From NCBI GenBank assembly GCA_910574475.1, contig CAJTAT010000001.1, positions 682,001 to 746,000 of the forward strand: a stretch of 64,000 bases of DNA, written 5' to 3'. The DNA comes from Clostridia bacterium (GTDB lineage: Bacteria; Bacillota; Clostridia; Lachnospirales; Lachnospiraceae). The position numbers and the translations under genes are program-made. Positions 25,854 to 34,534 of this stretch are shown here, in pieces (within the stretch, counting starts at the first letter, position 1; each line of letters starts with the position of its first letter). The notes under the pieces are model-generated. The model was not told the DNA's origin and did not search any database. It was given only the letters and a program-made list of their open reading frames with translations.

Positions 25854-26870
25854 ATGAAAGTTACTATAAAAGATATTGCAAAAGCCGCAGGATTGTCTCC
25901 TGCCACTGTATCTCTCGTCCTTAACAATCGCCCTTCACGTATTGCAGAAAGTACAAAAGAACGCGTCCTTTCTATCGCTCATGAAATGGGCTACCGCCCC
26001 AATTCTGCCGCTGTCAGCTTGAGAACCAATCGCAGCTACACTCTTGGCTTAATCGTTCCTGATATCCGAAACGACTACTACGCAACTTATGCCAGAGGAA
26101 TGGAAGATTTCTGTGCAGAATATGGGTGGAATATGATTTTTTGTTCCACCAACAACAATCTCGAACGCGAACGCCAGGCCATAGAAGCTCTCTGTACAAA
26201 AAACGTTGATGGAATTTCCCTTGTAGCAACGCCCTCAGAAGAAGTGAAAAACAATTTCATTGCTAACCGAGAACTAATTCTCTCTATGAAAATCCCCTTA
26301 GTTCAGATGGATCTCACTGCTTATAAAAAGCCCATTAACGCAGTCATATCCGACCATGAAAAGGGAGGATATATGGCTACTCGCCACCTAATTGCCCTTG
26401 GGCACCGTAAAATCGCTTTTATCACTGGCCCTTTCGCTCTTGAGGGATGTCAAAGCCGCCTTATGGGGTGTAAAAAAGCTTTTGAAGACTATAATATTCC
26501 CTGGAATGACGAATTGATATATAAAGGAAACTACTCTTATGCATCTGGTTTGGATGGCATGGATTATCTAAGCGATAAGGATTTCACTGCCGTATTCGCT
26601 TTCAATGACTTGATGGCCTGCGGAGTATACAAGGGGCTTGAAAAATACAGTCTGTCTATTCCAGAGGACATTTCTGTAATCGGTTATGACGATCACTTTG
26701 TTTCCAGTATACTGGGCGTTCCTCTGACCACTATCCGTCAGCCTATTTATGAAATGGGAAAAGAATCTGCCCGCATTTTAATCCATTCCACTGAAGAAGA
26801 GGTTTCAGAACCTGTCATTTCCAAATTTGATTTAAAATTGATCGTTCGTGATAGCACCAGAAAAATTTGA
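25854..26870 (+). CDS. LacI-family transcriptional regulator of the nucleoside/ureide genes
   Basis: About 338 residues from the ATG at 25854, which has AAAGGAG at the right distance; an upstream in-frame ATG at 25812 lacks one. N-terminal LacI headpiece VTIKDIAKAAGLSPATVSLVLNNRP, hinge helix region (NSAAVSLRTNRS), then a periplasmic-binding-protein-like ligand domain (LGLIVPDIRNDYYATYARGM; AVFAFNDLMACGVYKGL; ISVIGYDDHFVS). Divergent from the nucleoside operon and followed by the SDR/DUF401 operon. CG-centred palindromes at both promoters are typical LacI/PurR-type operators. The ligand is probably a nucleoside or ribose derivative (inference). Confidence 0.93.
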   Translation: MKVTIKDIAKAAGLSPATVSLVLNNRPSRIAESTKERVLSIAHEMGYRPNSAAVSLRTNRSYTLGLIVPDIRNDYYATYARGMEDFCAEYGWNMIFCSTNNNLERERQAIEALCTKNVDGISLVATPSEEVKNNFIANRELILSMKIPLVQMDLTAYKKPINAVISDHEKGGYMATRHLIALGHRKIAFITGPFALEGCQSRLMGCKKAFEDYNIPWNDELIYKGNYSYASGLDGMDYLSDKDFTAVFAFNDLMACGVYKGLEKYSLSIPEDISVIGYDDHFVSSILGVPLTTIRQPIYEMGKESARILIHSTEEEVSEPVISKFDLKLIVRDSTRKI

Positions 26871-26899
26871 TAAATAATTTATCATTGCGTTTTTATATA

Positions 26900-26915
26900 T
26901 TTAAAACGTTTTATC
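26900..26915. promoter_or_regulatory. LacI-type operator candidate (O4) upstream of the SDR operon
   Basis: TTTAAAACGTTTTATC, 14 of 16 matching the consensus, ending directly at the -35 box of the promoter at 26916. Confidence 0.7.
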
Positions 26916-26944
26916 TTGATTTTTCCCTTTTCAGGCTATATAAT
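26916..26944 (+). promoter_or_regulatory. Promoter of the SDR-DUF401-deaminase operon
   Basis: TTGATT (26916-26921), 17-nt spacer, TATAAT (26939-26944). The ATG is at 26995, with AAAGGGGA upstream. Confidence 0.65.
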
Positions 26945-26994
26945 GGACACATCATGCAGATGAATCTATTACTATAAATGAAAGGGGATTTTTT

Positions 26995-27750
26995 ATGAAA
27001 TTAACTGGAAGGATTGCACTTATCACTGGAGGTTCCACCGGAATCGGAAGAGAAATAGCCCGAATTTATGCCAAAGAAGGAGCAAATCTCTGTATAAATT
27101 ATCACAACCACATAGAAGATGCTGAGAATCTAAAAGAAGAATTGGAAAAGAAATATAACACAAGGGTAATTCTTTACAGAGGGGATGTATCCCAGGAAGA
27201 AACTGTGAAAAACATGGTAAATACCACACTCGATACATTTGGAAAACTTGACATTCTAGTATGTAGTGCTGGTATTAATCATCAAGTATCCGTAGAAGAC
27301 ATGTCTTCTGAGGACTGGGATCGCATGATTGCCTGCAATCTACGCAGCATTTTTCTATGCTGTCATTACGCGCTTGTCCCCATGCTAAGGCAGGGATTTG
27401 GAAGGATTATCAATGTGACATCACAGCTTGGTCAGATTGGTGGGATCAACAGCGCGCATTACAGCGCTGCGAAGGCTGGTATTATCGGATTCACAAAATC
27501 TCTAGCCAGAGAAGTTAGTAAACATGGTGTCACGGCCAACTGTATTGCTCCAGGCCCTGTGGCCACGCCCTTTTTCTATAATGGATGTACTCAGGAGTGG
27601 CGGGATGAAAAATTGGCTTCCCTTCCACTGGGACGCTTTGGGGAAGCAGAAGAAGTGGCTCCCTGTGCACTGCTTTTAGCAGCTGAGCCAGATGGAAATC
27701 TTTTTACTGGCCAAACTCTAGGGCCAAACTCTGGCGATGTCATGCTATAA
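26995..27750 (+). CDS. Short-chain dehydrogenase/reductase (paralogue of the one at 13266)
   Basis: 251 residues, same length as its paralogue in the facing operon and with matching landmarks: TGGSTGIGREIA, LVCSAGINHQVS, NVTSQLGQIGGINSAHYSAAK (catalytic Ser/Tyr/Lys) and ending TGQTLGPNSGDVML. It is under its own promoter with a LacI-type operator, so both copies probably belong to one regulon. Presumed NAD(P)-dependent oxidoreductase of a sugar or hydroxyacid intermediate; substrate unknown. Confidence 0.9.
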   Translation: MKLTGRIALITGGSTGIGREIARIYAKEGANLCINYHNHIEDAENLKEELEKKYNTRVILYRGDVSQEETVKNMVNTTLDTFGKLDILVCSAGINHQVSVEDMSSEDWDRMIACNLRSIFLCCHYALVPMLRQGFGRIINVTSQLGQIGGINSAHYSAAKAGIIGFTKSLAREVSKHGVTANCIAPGPVATPFFYNGCTQEWRDEKLASLPLGRFGEAEEVAPCALLLAAEPDGNLFTGQTLGPNSGDVML

Positions 27751-27765
27751 AGGAGGGCCAGAGCT

Positions 27766-28974
27766 ATGATTTTACTAAAATTGTGTATTGTATTTATATT
27801 TATTGTAATTCTTATACGTTTTAAAACTCCTTTATGGGGAGCTGTTCTTGCAGCTTCCCTTCTTGCAGCCTTCGTCTTCCAGATGGCTCCATCTGTTTTT
27901 TGCCAGCGTGCAGTTAGCACCATCTTAGGACGAAGCTGTATAGAACTTCTGCTCATTACCTATGGACTTATCCTTCTTCAAGAGCTTATGGATGAACGCT
28001 GTATGCTAACGAAAGCAGAAGAGGGTATCACTGGATTATCCTCTAACCCCAAATTGGGAAGTGTTGTATCCCCTGTTGTAAGTGGACTTCTACCCTCCCC
28101 TGCTGCTGTACTCATGGCGGGTTCTATGCTTCAAAAACGTTATAAGGGTATGATGCCAGATGAAGCCATGGCATTTATCACTACATATTTTCGTCATATA
28201 CCAGAGGCATTACTGCCTGTATATACTAATGTCATATTAATGTGTGCTGTAACAGGAACACCAGAATGGCTTTTCCTTCTCCTGATGCTTCCATATACAT
28301 TTTTTAATATACTTGTTCCATATTTTATGTATTTAAGCCCCGTGTCTATAGGGAGTACTTCTCAAAAGCAGAAGGAACAAATAGGAGGATTGTTCCGTAA
28401 GATTTTTTATAATCTCTGGCCAATCCTATTAATTATTCTTCTCATCCTTGTATTCCGCCTGAATACAACGCTGGCTGTATATATCACTCTACTTTTGTTC
28501 CTTATACAACAAAAATTCAGCAAAAAAGAGCTTGTACATTTTTTCAAAATATCATTTAATAAAAATATGATGCTAATGGTGATCACGATCCTTCTTTTTA
28601 CAGACATACTTGGGACTGCCGGAGCTCCAAATGCTCTTCTTGAAGCATATGGAAATATACCTATTCCTTTATTCCTTATCTATGGATTTATTGTATTTGT
28701 CGGTTCCATTGTCAGCAATTTTACCGCCATGGTTCCAGCTATCTTTCCATTAGCAGCTTCAGTTGCTCATGCCCCCATATCATTAGTCATTTATCTAGCC
28801 AGCCTTGGTCATCTGGCCTCTCAACTCTGTCCTACACATATTTGTATCTCTCTGTGTGCAGAACAGTTTCATATTTCTATTAATGATATTTTTCGTAAAA
28901 CCATACCTGTCACTGGGATTATGCTTTTCATATCTACTGGACTATATTTTATTATGCAACTATTTAAATTATAG
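27766..28974 (+). CDS. DUF401-family integral membrane transporter-like protein
   Basis: 402 residues, about ten membrane segments. The region VVSGLLPSPAAVLMAGSML followed by FRHIPEALLPVYTN resembles the conserved core of DUF401 membrane proteins, which look like carriers for organic anions or amino acids but are not characterised to my knowledge. A second hairpin-like repeat near the C-terminus (GSIVSNFTAMVPAIFPLAAS) suggests an inverted-repeat carrier fold. GGAGG-type site upstream. It lies 15 bp after the SDR, so they are co-transcribed and the substrate may be the product or substrate of that enzyme. Confidence 0.75.
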   Translation: MILLKLCIVFIFIVILIRFKTPLWGAVLAASLLAAFVFQMAPSVFCQRAVSTILGRSCIELLLITYGLILLQELMDERCMLTKAEEGITGLSSNPKLGSVVSPVVSGLLPSPAAVLMAGSMLQKRYKGMMPDEAMAFITTYFRHIPEALLPVYTNVILMCAVTGTPEWLFLLLMLPYTFFNILVPYFMYLSPVSIGSTSQKQKEQIGGLFRKIFYNLWPILLIILLILVFRLNTTLAVYITLLLFLIQQKFSKKELVHFFKISFNKNMMLMVITILLFTDILGTAGAPNALLEAYGNIPIPLFLIYGFIVFVGSIVSNFTAMVPAIFPLAASVAHAPISLVIYLASLGHLASQLCPTHICISLCAEQFHISINDIFRKTIPVTGIMLFISTGLYFIMQLFKL

Positions 28975-29035
28975 CAAATATAAGCAACACATTTTATCCA
29001 ATAATAGTTTAACATAGAGAATTGGAGGAAACAGA

Positions 29036-29518
29036 ATGGTTATTCCAAAGAATGGACAAAGAATATCTAAGATAGATGCATATTTAAATTGCGCAGAAAA
29101 TTTTGCTTTTCGAAGCACCTGTATCAAAAGAAAGTATGGAGCTGTCATTGTAAAAGATGACGCTGTGATTTCTACAGGCTATAATGGTTCTCCAAGAGGA
29201 TATGAAAATTGCTGTGATATAGGAAAATGCCCAAGAATCAAATTAAATATGCATCAGGGAGAAGGTTATGGCATCTGCCGGGCAATACATGCAGAAACAA
29301 ATGCGCTACTTAATTGTTCCCGGGAGCAAACATTAGGTGCTGATTTATATTTAGCAGGAATCAATCCAGGAGATTCCTCTGTTCACCTTGCAAAACCATG
29401 CCCGCTTTGCGCAAGGATCATTATTCAGTCTGGAATAAAAAATGTGATTCTCAGACAGGGAGAGGGAGCTGATAATTATATTATTGTACCCGCCGACAAG
29501 TTGGAGTGGCATCAATAA
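29036..29518 (+). CDS. dCMP-deaminase-like (ComEB-type) cytidine/deoxycytidylate deaminase family protein
   Basis: 160 residues with the zinc deaminase motif HAETNALLNC (about residues 84-93) and PCPLCARIIIQSG (about 121-133). A further Cys pair (CCDIGKCPR) sits where dCMP deaminases have their additional zinc ligands. RSTCIKRKYGAVIVKDDAVI forms the first strand region. It deaminates dCMP, or a related pyrimidine derivative, to the uracil form. Third gene of the operon, 61 bp after the DUF401 gene with its own GGAGG. A link to pyrimidine salvage or breakdown is consistent with the neighbouring operon. Confidence 0.88.
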   Translation: MVIPKNGQRISKIDAYLNCAENFAFRSTCIKRKYGAVIVKDDAVISTGYNGSPRGYENCCDIGKCPRIKLNMHQGEGYGICRAIHAETNALLNCSREQTLGADLYLAGINPGDSSVHLAKPCPLCARIIIQSGIKNVILRQGEGADNYIIVPADKLEWHQ

Positions 29519-29561
29519 TTCCATGTGTACCCCTCCATAACGCTCTGCTTTTTTGAAGCCG

Positions 29562-30383
29562 CTAAGACGTTGGTTTCCTAAGCGGGCAATCTGACATACT
29601 GATCTTGTTCTTCAGTGTATTCAACCCACAGTCAACCAGATAATCCTGTAGGATTGGTAGCGATTGGGAGGATGTTGGACCAATAATGATCTCCCCAAAC
29701 AATTCTGACATATGAAGCCCCAGTCTTCCACACATCCTGTTCAGATCAAGGGGATAAAATTTCTTAATCCTCCCTGCCGAGACATGGTATTTGGGTTCGA
29801 CAGCAAAATCATTCAATATAAAGGGAGAAATAACCAGTCTGCGTTCTTTCTCCCTTGCAAAAGCAGGATGTTTGAAGGCTGCTGACTGTATCCATGCATC
29901 ATTCATAAGTTGCCTAAGTTCCTTCTGTATTTGTGAAAATTTCTTATCTTTCATCATCAGCTGATAAAATTCTTCCACAAGACGATGTTCACGCATATCC
30001 TTCTGATAATACACGGTTTGCAGTGATATGGCCCCGCCTGTCATCTTCTGCAACATATTTTCATGAAAGGCAATGCAGACACCCTGGCCTAAATGCCCGT
30101 ACCGCTGCCACTGGGCTGCATCATCTCTGTATTTGGAAAAGCAGGCGGCATATGCCGAATAACGAAATTCTTCTTCCAGCTCCTCACGAAAAAAATTCTC
30201 TATCACACGGCTCTTTTCTTCCTCACCGCTTGACTGTAATCTCTCCATAACAGCGCGGCATAAACCATTCATAAAAAATCTCATTTCAGAAGCATCGTTC
30301 ATATTCAGAATATTATTCAGCCTCAATTCCGCACATCGGATTATGCCGTCAAAAGCGGCAAAGTCCGTGTAATGATACAACAT
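29562..30383 (-). CDS. DUF2971-family protein
   Basis: About 273 residues from the ATG at 30383, which follows GGAGG; an earlier in-frame start at 30422 is less likely. Begins MLYHYTDFAAFDGIIRCAEL and continues LNNILNMNDASEM, the typical opening of DUF2971. Further landmarks are CFSKYRDDAAQWQRYGHLGQ and CIAFHENML. Function not established; these proteins are found in variable genomic islands and some are thought to act in phage defence. Here it forms the left edge of the accessory region 29.5-36 kb. Confidence 0.8.
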   Translation of the reverse strand: MLYHYTDFAAFDGIIRCAELRLNNILNMNDASEMRFFMNGLCRAVMERLQSSGEEEKSRVIENFFREELEEEFRYSAYAACFSKYRDDAAQWQRYGHLGQGVCIAFHENMLQKMTGGAISLQTVYYQKDMREHRLVEEFYQLMMKDKKFSQIQKELRQLMNDAWIQSAAFKHPAFAREKERRLVISPFILNDFAVEPKYHVSAGRIKKFYPLDLNRMCGRLGLHMSELFGEIIIGPTSSQSLPILQDYLVDCGLNTLKNKISMSDCPLRKPTS

Positions 30384-30555
30384 AATCTTACCTCCATAGG
30401 GTTCTTGCCCCACCCATTTCAAAGAATCTGCTCTGATCCTTATTTACCAGATTTCAAAAAAGATATGATCTTGGAATTATTTTACCCTGAAAACTCTGCT
30501 GAATCAACAGGTATATTTTCAACTGTGTTAGTCTTTCTTACTTACAAGAGAAAGT

Positions 30556-31179
30556 CTATCCTTTCCCTTTCACCAAAATAAAATCAGTACAAATGCAAAC
30601 GGCCAGATATGCCAGCCAGCATAAGCCATAGGCCAGAAAAGAATTTCCCAGTTGGGGAATCGGCATGAGCATCCACCCAAAACCACCCAGAATCCCCTGT
30701 ATGCAGTTAAATACACAGGAAATTGGAATCAGAGCAAGAAACCACACATTAATCATGATAAACCATTTGAGGGCGCTTTTTCTGTGTTCGCCCACAAACT
30801 GTCCGATAGCAGTAATCATGCCCCCCATGGCCATAATAATCAAGCCAATCGCAACAGCTCCTGTTGTCTGCTCCTCTATCCATACCATAATTGCTCCAAC
30901 CAGCCCAATGAAGTTCAATGCAGTTCCCGTTGCCGAAAAAATTCTAGCATCTGGCTTTTTGTCAGCAGCATCCGGCTTGGGCTCAATTCCTTTTAGAAGA
31001 TAATCGGTTGTTACTTCAAAGCACTCGCTCAGCAAAATAATCTTTTCCAAATCAGGTAAGCTTTGCTCACTTTCCCACTTTGACACGGTCTGTCTTGACA
31101 CACCTATCTGATCCGCCAACCCCTCCTGAGACATTCCTTTTGCTTTTCTTAATGTCTGTATTCTGTCTGCTATGTTCAT
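30556..31179 (-). CDS. XRE-family regulator with C-terminal membrane domain
   Basis: 207 residues. Residues about 1-60 form a Cro/C1-type helix-turn-helix ([32 protein letters not shown], shown in two parts). The remainder holds about four hydrophobic segments ([63 protein letters not shown]). Membrane-anchored XRE proteins are common in Clostridia and may respond to envelope signals. AAGGAGG precedes the ATG. No obvious partner operon is adjacent. Confidence 0.88.
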   Translation of the reverse strand: MNIADRIQTLRKAKGMSQEGLADQIGVSRQTVSKWESEQSLPDLEKIILLSECFEVTTDYLLKGIEPKPDAADKKPDARIFSATGTALNFIGLVGAIMVWIEEQTTGAVAIGLIIMAMGGMITAIGQFVGEHRKSALKWFIMINVWFLALIPISCVFNCIQGILGGFGWMLMPIPQLGNSFLAYGLCWLAYLAVCICTDFILVKGKG

Positions 31180-31621
31180 ACGCTTGCCTCCTTATATTTT
31201 CTGCAAACATTCTATCAGAAACAGCAGTTGCATTGCCACCAATCTTTCTTAGAAAAATGTCAATGTTCCCTGACAATTTGGACTTATTATCACAAACTTA
31301 TATTCTTTCTATAAAAGAGAGCACAATCAGATAGTTTTTCCTAAATTTTATCCTTTATTTACCTTCCTACCCCATCAAAAAGAATGTCATTCTTATTTTG
31401 ATTGCCTGTTCACGTTCTGACTGACATTCTGCGAAATCTAAATATCCAGAATCTTGTGTAAATAACTACCGCCGCAGTTGTTGCAAAATTTGCAACAACT
31501 GGCTCTTTCACTAATTAAATAATTTTGTTCCAAGTTCACTGTTATGCCCTGTAATGGTCAAATTTCCAAGCGTATGTAAGTACGATAACCTACACTCTTT
31601 TCATCATTATCATATTTTGTT
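31180..31621. other. Gene-free 442-bp stretch with a large palindrome
   Basis: AT-rich spacer between the XRE regulator and the toxin gene. The only structure I see is a 27-bp inverted repeat at 31475-31501. No convincing gene. Confidence 0.5.
31475..31501. repeat. 27-bp near-perfect palindrome
   Basis: CAGTTGTTGCAAA / TTTGCAACAACTG arms (13 bp each) around one central base. No T run follows on either side, so it is not a typical terminator. It may be an operator or an end of a lost mobile element. Confidence 0.6.
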
Positions 31622-31960
31622 TTATCCTTCGTTATCATTCCGTGGCAGGTCAGGAAACAGGGTACGAAGATAATCACGCCTACCATACAAAACACGGTCA
31701 ATGTAAACGTTCTTTTCAATTACACGGTAAAAAATCATATAATTTCCGCTAAGCAGAAAACGGTAGTCACTCTCCACCTCTGTCACGGACGATAATAAGG
31801 CACCGATTTCCGAAAAATCTTTCAATTCATCAACAGTATCCATGATTTTGGTTATTGTATTTTCTGCAGCCTGCGGATTGCATAGTTCAGCAGAAATATA
31901 CTCCCATATTTCATCAAGATCGTTTTGGGCTTCTGGGGAATAGTAAATATTATTCTTCAT
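31622..31960 (-). CDS. RelE/ParE-family toxin
   Basis: 112 residues with the ParE/RelE fold pattern: YYSPEAQNDLDEIWEYI, NPQAAENTITKIMDTV, a beta segment YRFLLSGNYMIFYRVIEKNV and the C-terminal IDRVLYGRRDYLRTLF. Overlaps the upstream antitoxin gene by 11 bp, the usual arrangement. ParE-type toxins act on gyrase and RelE-type on translating ribosomes; the target cannot be told here. Confidence 0.9.
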   Translation of the reverse strand: MKNNIYYSPEAQNDLDEIWEYISAELCNPQAAENTITKIMDTVDELKDFSEIGALLSSVTEVESDYRFLLSGNYMIFYRVIEKNVYIDRVLYGRRDYLRTLFPDLPRNDNEG

Positions 31961-32210
31961 TCGTCTTTGCCCTGAGATGTGCTCTCACATCCGAAGGCGA
32001 AAGCCACCCCTTTTCCTCTCCTGATTTTTTTCCTTTTGCAAGCTCTCCCATAAGCTTCAAAGTTGCTTGTGTTTTTTCATAGTCCTGCATATCGACAATC
32101 GCATAACGACCACGTCCATTCTTAGTAAGAAAGACAGGCGCACCAATAGATACGTCACGGAGCACATCGCTGTAATTTCTCAAATCAGAAATTGGTTTAA
32201 TATTAGGCAT
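31950..32210 (-). CDS. Phd/YefM-family antitoxin
   Basis: About 86 residues from the ATG at 32210 (MPNIKPISDLRNYSDVLRDV), the canonical YefM opening, with GAGGTG upstream; an in-frame GTG at 32222 is an alternative. The following FLTKNGRGRYAIVDMQDYEK is the typical Phd/YefM DNA-binding half. The C-terminus is hydrophilic and pairs with the overlapping toxin. A TATAAT at 32228-32233 (minus) may be the promoter. Confidence 0.9.
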   Translation of the reverse strand: MPNIKPISDLRNYSDVLRDVSIGAPVFLTKNGRGRYAIVDMQDYEKTQATLKLMGELAKGKKSGEEKGWLSPSDVRAHLRAKTNEE

Positions 32211-32251
32211 AATCACATTCACCTCGTATTATAAAGTAGTAGTGTTTATAG

Positions 32252-32650
32252 TCCCTCTCCAAGGACTGTATGCAAGTGTTATCTAAATCTTTCTCATATA
32301 TAGCATCCGTTTATGCTTTGCTGTTTGAGTTTCCTAGTGCTTCCCATATCGCTTCGGCTCATCTTACAAGGCTCACAAATCTGCTTTCTGCGGCTTCTAA
32401 AGGACGCTATAACAAAGACACGGCGATCCTCTTCTGGGAAACTGCCAAAACCTCTATCGGGTGCCGTATGCCCGCTAAATCCTTGGAGCTGAAACATACT
32501 ATTAAACTCATTCAGGAATTAACCACAGAGATTGATGAAGTCGAATCAGAAATCAAATGCATTATGAATAAAATCAGTTCCCCTATCCTTACCATTCCGG
32601 GCATCAGTTATCGTATTGATGCAATGATAGTTAGTCTTTCCTGCCTTTAG
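32252..32650 (+). pseudogene. IS110-family transposase fragment
   Basis: About 130 codons resembling the central part of IS110-type transposases (SYIASVYALLFEFPSASHIA, LTRLTNLLSAASKGRY, MPAKSLELKHTIKLIQELTT, ISSPILTIPGISYRIDAMI). The N-terminal RuvC-like catalytic domain with its acidic residues and the C-terminal transposase-20 domain are missing. Sequence after VSLSCL is unrelated. An immobile remnant marking past insertion in this island. Confidence 0.82.
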
Positions 32651-32869
32651 TATACCCCGATTTGTTGTCAAATTCAATGGCATATTTTACAGCAAAATTA
32701 GGGTTCTATATTCAGCATATCCTGATCTTTCTCTTTTTCCATCTATCCATTACTTAGGTGACATTGTAAATGCAATTGTATCTTTGACTATTTTTTCCAT
32801 TGTTCTTCCATCATATCACCATTTTTTCTTCTCCTTTTGCCTCTATCCTCTGCTAGAAAATTCTGCCTA
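32651..32869. other. Spacer after the IS110 remnant
   Basis: 219 bp of AT-rich sequence; I see no gene or clear terminal repeat. Confidence 0.4.
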
Positions 32870-33145
32870 TCAATTATTATCATCTTCCCACATTTCCCGA
32901 TATGCTTCAATATAAAACCTAATACAGCCAGGATATACATACAAATATCTTCTACACACCCTTTTATACAATTCCAATATTTTTTCATCACATGCAAAGT
33001 CCAGTAAATACTCCAACAAATGTGACAATTCATCTTCTGACACAATTCTGCTACACACATCTTCAACCAATGGTAAATAAACCTCATAGGCTTTCTGATG
33101 TAATTGGACTATCTGCTCTACAATCTGATAAATCTCTTCATCCAT
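32870..33145 (-). CDS. Small conserved hypothetical protein (91 aa)
   Basis: MDEEIYQIVEQIVQLHQKAY... is an all-helical acidic protein with regularly spaced hydrophobics and a Tyr-rich C-terminal helix (YLYVYPGCIRFYIEAYREMW). No known motif. Its ATG shares one base with the stop of the preceding small ORF (TAATG), so it is translationally coupled to it. I do not recognise a function. Confidence 0.6.
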   Translation of the reverse strand: MDEEIYQIVEQIVQLHQKAYEVYLPLVEDVCSRIVSEDELSHLLEYLLDFACDEKILELYKRVCRRYLYVYPGCIRFYIEAYREMWEDDNN

Positions 33146-33351
33146 TAGATTACCTCAAAATATTTAAGTGCATCCTTTATTGCCTCAACTTTTTCTTTCG
33201 GCGGATGTTTCTTTGCCCTCTCTGCTATTGCATCTAAAGGCACTTTTCCTTCGCTATCCCTAAATTCAATTTTCACGTTAATATGGCTATCTGGTGGCTT
33301 GTGGGACAAAAGTACCACCGTCTCCACATGATTATCGTTGTCCAAACTCAA
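33145..33351 (-). pseudogene. Internally deleted remnant of an RlmD-type C-terminal extension (68 codons)
   Basis: Opens with HVETVVLLSHKPPDSHINVK, which resembles the end of RlmD methyltransferases (GVEVACLLSKL in the copy at 36272) followed by the start of its Clostridia extension. It then jumps to PKEKVEAIKDALKYFEVI, the extension's terminal motif (compare PEKEAAIREALEHFRMI at the end of RlmD here). The middle of the extension is missing. TTG start behind AGAGG is possible, so a short protein may still be made. Coupled to the 91-residue gene. Confidence 0.6.
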
Positions 33352-33388
33352 ATTTTTATCAACCTCTAAAAAGTCTCTTTTATGGAAG

Positions 33389-34393
33389 TCAATTCTTACC
33401 GTTTTTCTTTACTGTACTGTGAATATTTTTAATGCTTTCCATGTATTCTTCTTCAACTGGCGATAAGTTCTGCATCTGATATTTCTTATATTCTTCTGTT
33501 GCTTTTTCAATTGCCTGTGTATGACTAATCGCTCCGGCTCCCTGCAACACCTTTTCTCCTGTAGTTTTTAAAACATTGTCAAGATGCTCCACATAATCTG
33601 CCATATACATAGGATTATGACGCATAGCCTGAATCTCCGCAAAATCAAAATATCCCGATACAATATTATTTAGTATCTTTAACTCTTCATCATTGAGATA
33701 ATTCTTTGCAATACTGATATCTTTCAATACAGGAAAATCACCAGAAAAACTTTTTAATCCCATAAAAGGTTGACTGGCATCCGCACGCTCATATATAACT
33801 TCTGCTGCTGTATGTCCATGTGCTGCATAGTGTAATTTATTTTGTACCATTTTGAAAAATGCAATGGATTCACTACTCTTGGGATCATAATCAACACTTG
33901 TTGCATAAAGGTCAAGTACCTGTCGGTACATAACTTTTTCAGATGAGCGGATATCCCGAATACGGTCTAATAACTCTTTCCAGTAATTACCGCCACCCAG
34001 ATTTTTCAGCCGTTCATCATCCATCGTAAAGCCTTTTATCATATACTCTTTTAATCGTTCGGTAGCCCAACGCCGGAAATTTGTAGCAATCTTGGATTTC
34101 ACTCTATATCCAAGAGAAATAATCATATCAAGATTATAATAGGGTATTTCTCTGAATACCTTACGATTTCCTTCTGTACGAACCTGTCGGAATTTCCGAC
34201 AGGTTGAAACTTCGTCAAGTTCATCTTCTGCATAAATATGTTTTATGTGTTCTACAATATTCGTTCTTGATGTTTGAAATAAATCTGCCATTTGCTGTTG
34301 CGACAACCATACTGTTCCATCTTGCATCTTAACTTCTATATTAGTTAATCCATCCTCTGACTGATATATCAGAATTTCTCCATAATTATCCAA
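33389..34393 (-). CDS. RhuM-family virulence-associated protein
   Basis: 334 residues. Begins MDNYGEILIYQSEDGLTNIE and contains the family core VWLSQQQMADLFQTSRTNIV, a DNA-binding-like segment, and IPYYNLDMIISLGYRVKS. RhuM homologues are scattered on genomic islands; despite the name the biochemical role is unknown. The C-terminal half (about 200-330) resembles Fic-like or helical domains only loosely. TTG start at 34393 with GGGAG ten bases upstream. Neighbours are the RlmD-tail remnant and the nuclease-like gene, in keeping with an accessory island. Confidence 0.88.
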   Translation of the reverse strand: MDNYGEILIYQSEDGLTNIEVKMQDGTVWLSQQQMADLFQTSRTNIVEHIKHIYAEDELDEVSTCRKFRQVRTEGNRKVFREIPYYNLDMIISLGYRVKSKIATNFRRWATERLKEYMIKGFTMDDERLKNLGGGNYWKELLDRIRDIRSSEKVMYRQVLDLYATSVDYDPKSSESIAFFKMVQNKLHYAAHGHTAAEVIYERADASQPFMGLKSFSGDFPVLKDISIAKNYLNDEELKILNNIVSGYFDFAEIQAMRHNPMYMADYVEHLDNVLKTTGEKVLQGAGAISHTQAIEKATEEYKKYQMQNLSPVEEEYMESIKNIHSTVKKNGKN

Positions 34394-34534
34394 TCGTACT
34401 TCACTCCCTTCCGCCTTATTACCTTTTTACATTCCGTACATCTATATGTCCTTTTATCCCATTCATAGTCAAAACAGTTTGCAGATATCTTCTCATATAT
34501 GATTATTACATAAATTAATTAAATTGTAGTATTT

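Noticed and set aside
26868-26884. TGATAAAT-A-ATTTATCA dyad after the LacI-type gene as another operator
   Set aside because: Lacks the central CG shared by the other sites and overlaps the stop codon; more likely chance AT-rich symmetry or a weak terminator.
29519-29580. Possible terminator between the dCMP-deaminase-like and DUF2971 genes
   Set aside because: CCGCTAAG and CTAAGCGG pair imperfectly and overlap the DUF2971 coding end; not convincing.
32222-32870. Complete insertion sequence around the IS110-like fragment
   Set aside because: Only the central part of a transposase is present, with no catalytic domain and no recognisable element ends.
32788-33087. Open frame of 99 codons on the minus strand overlapping the 91-residue gene
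   Set aside because: Its translation is Cys/Trp/Met-rich low-quality sequence in a shifted frame of the better supported coupled gene.
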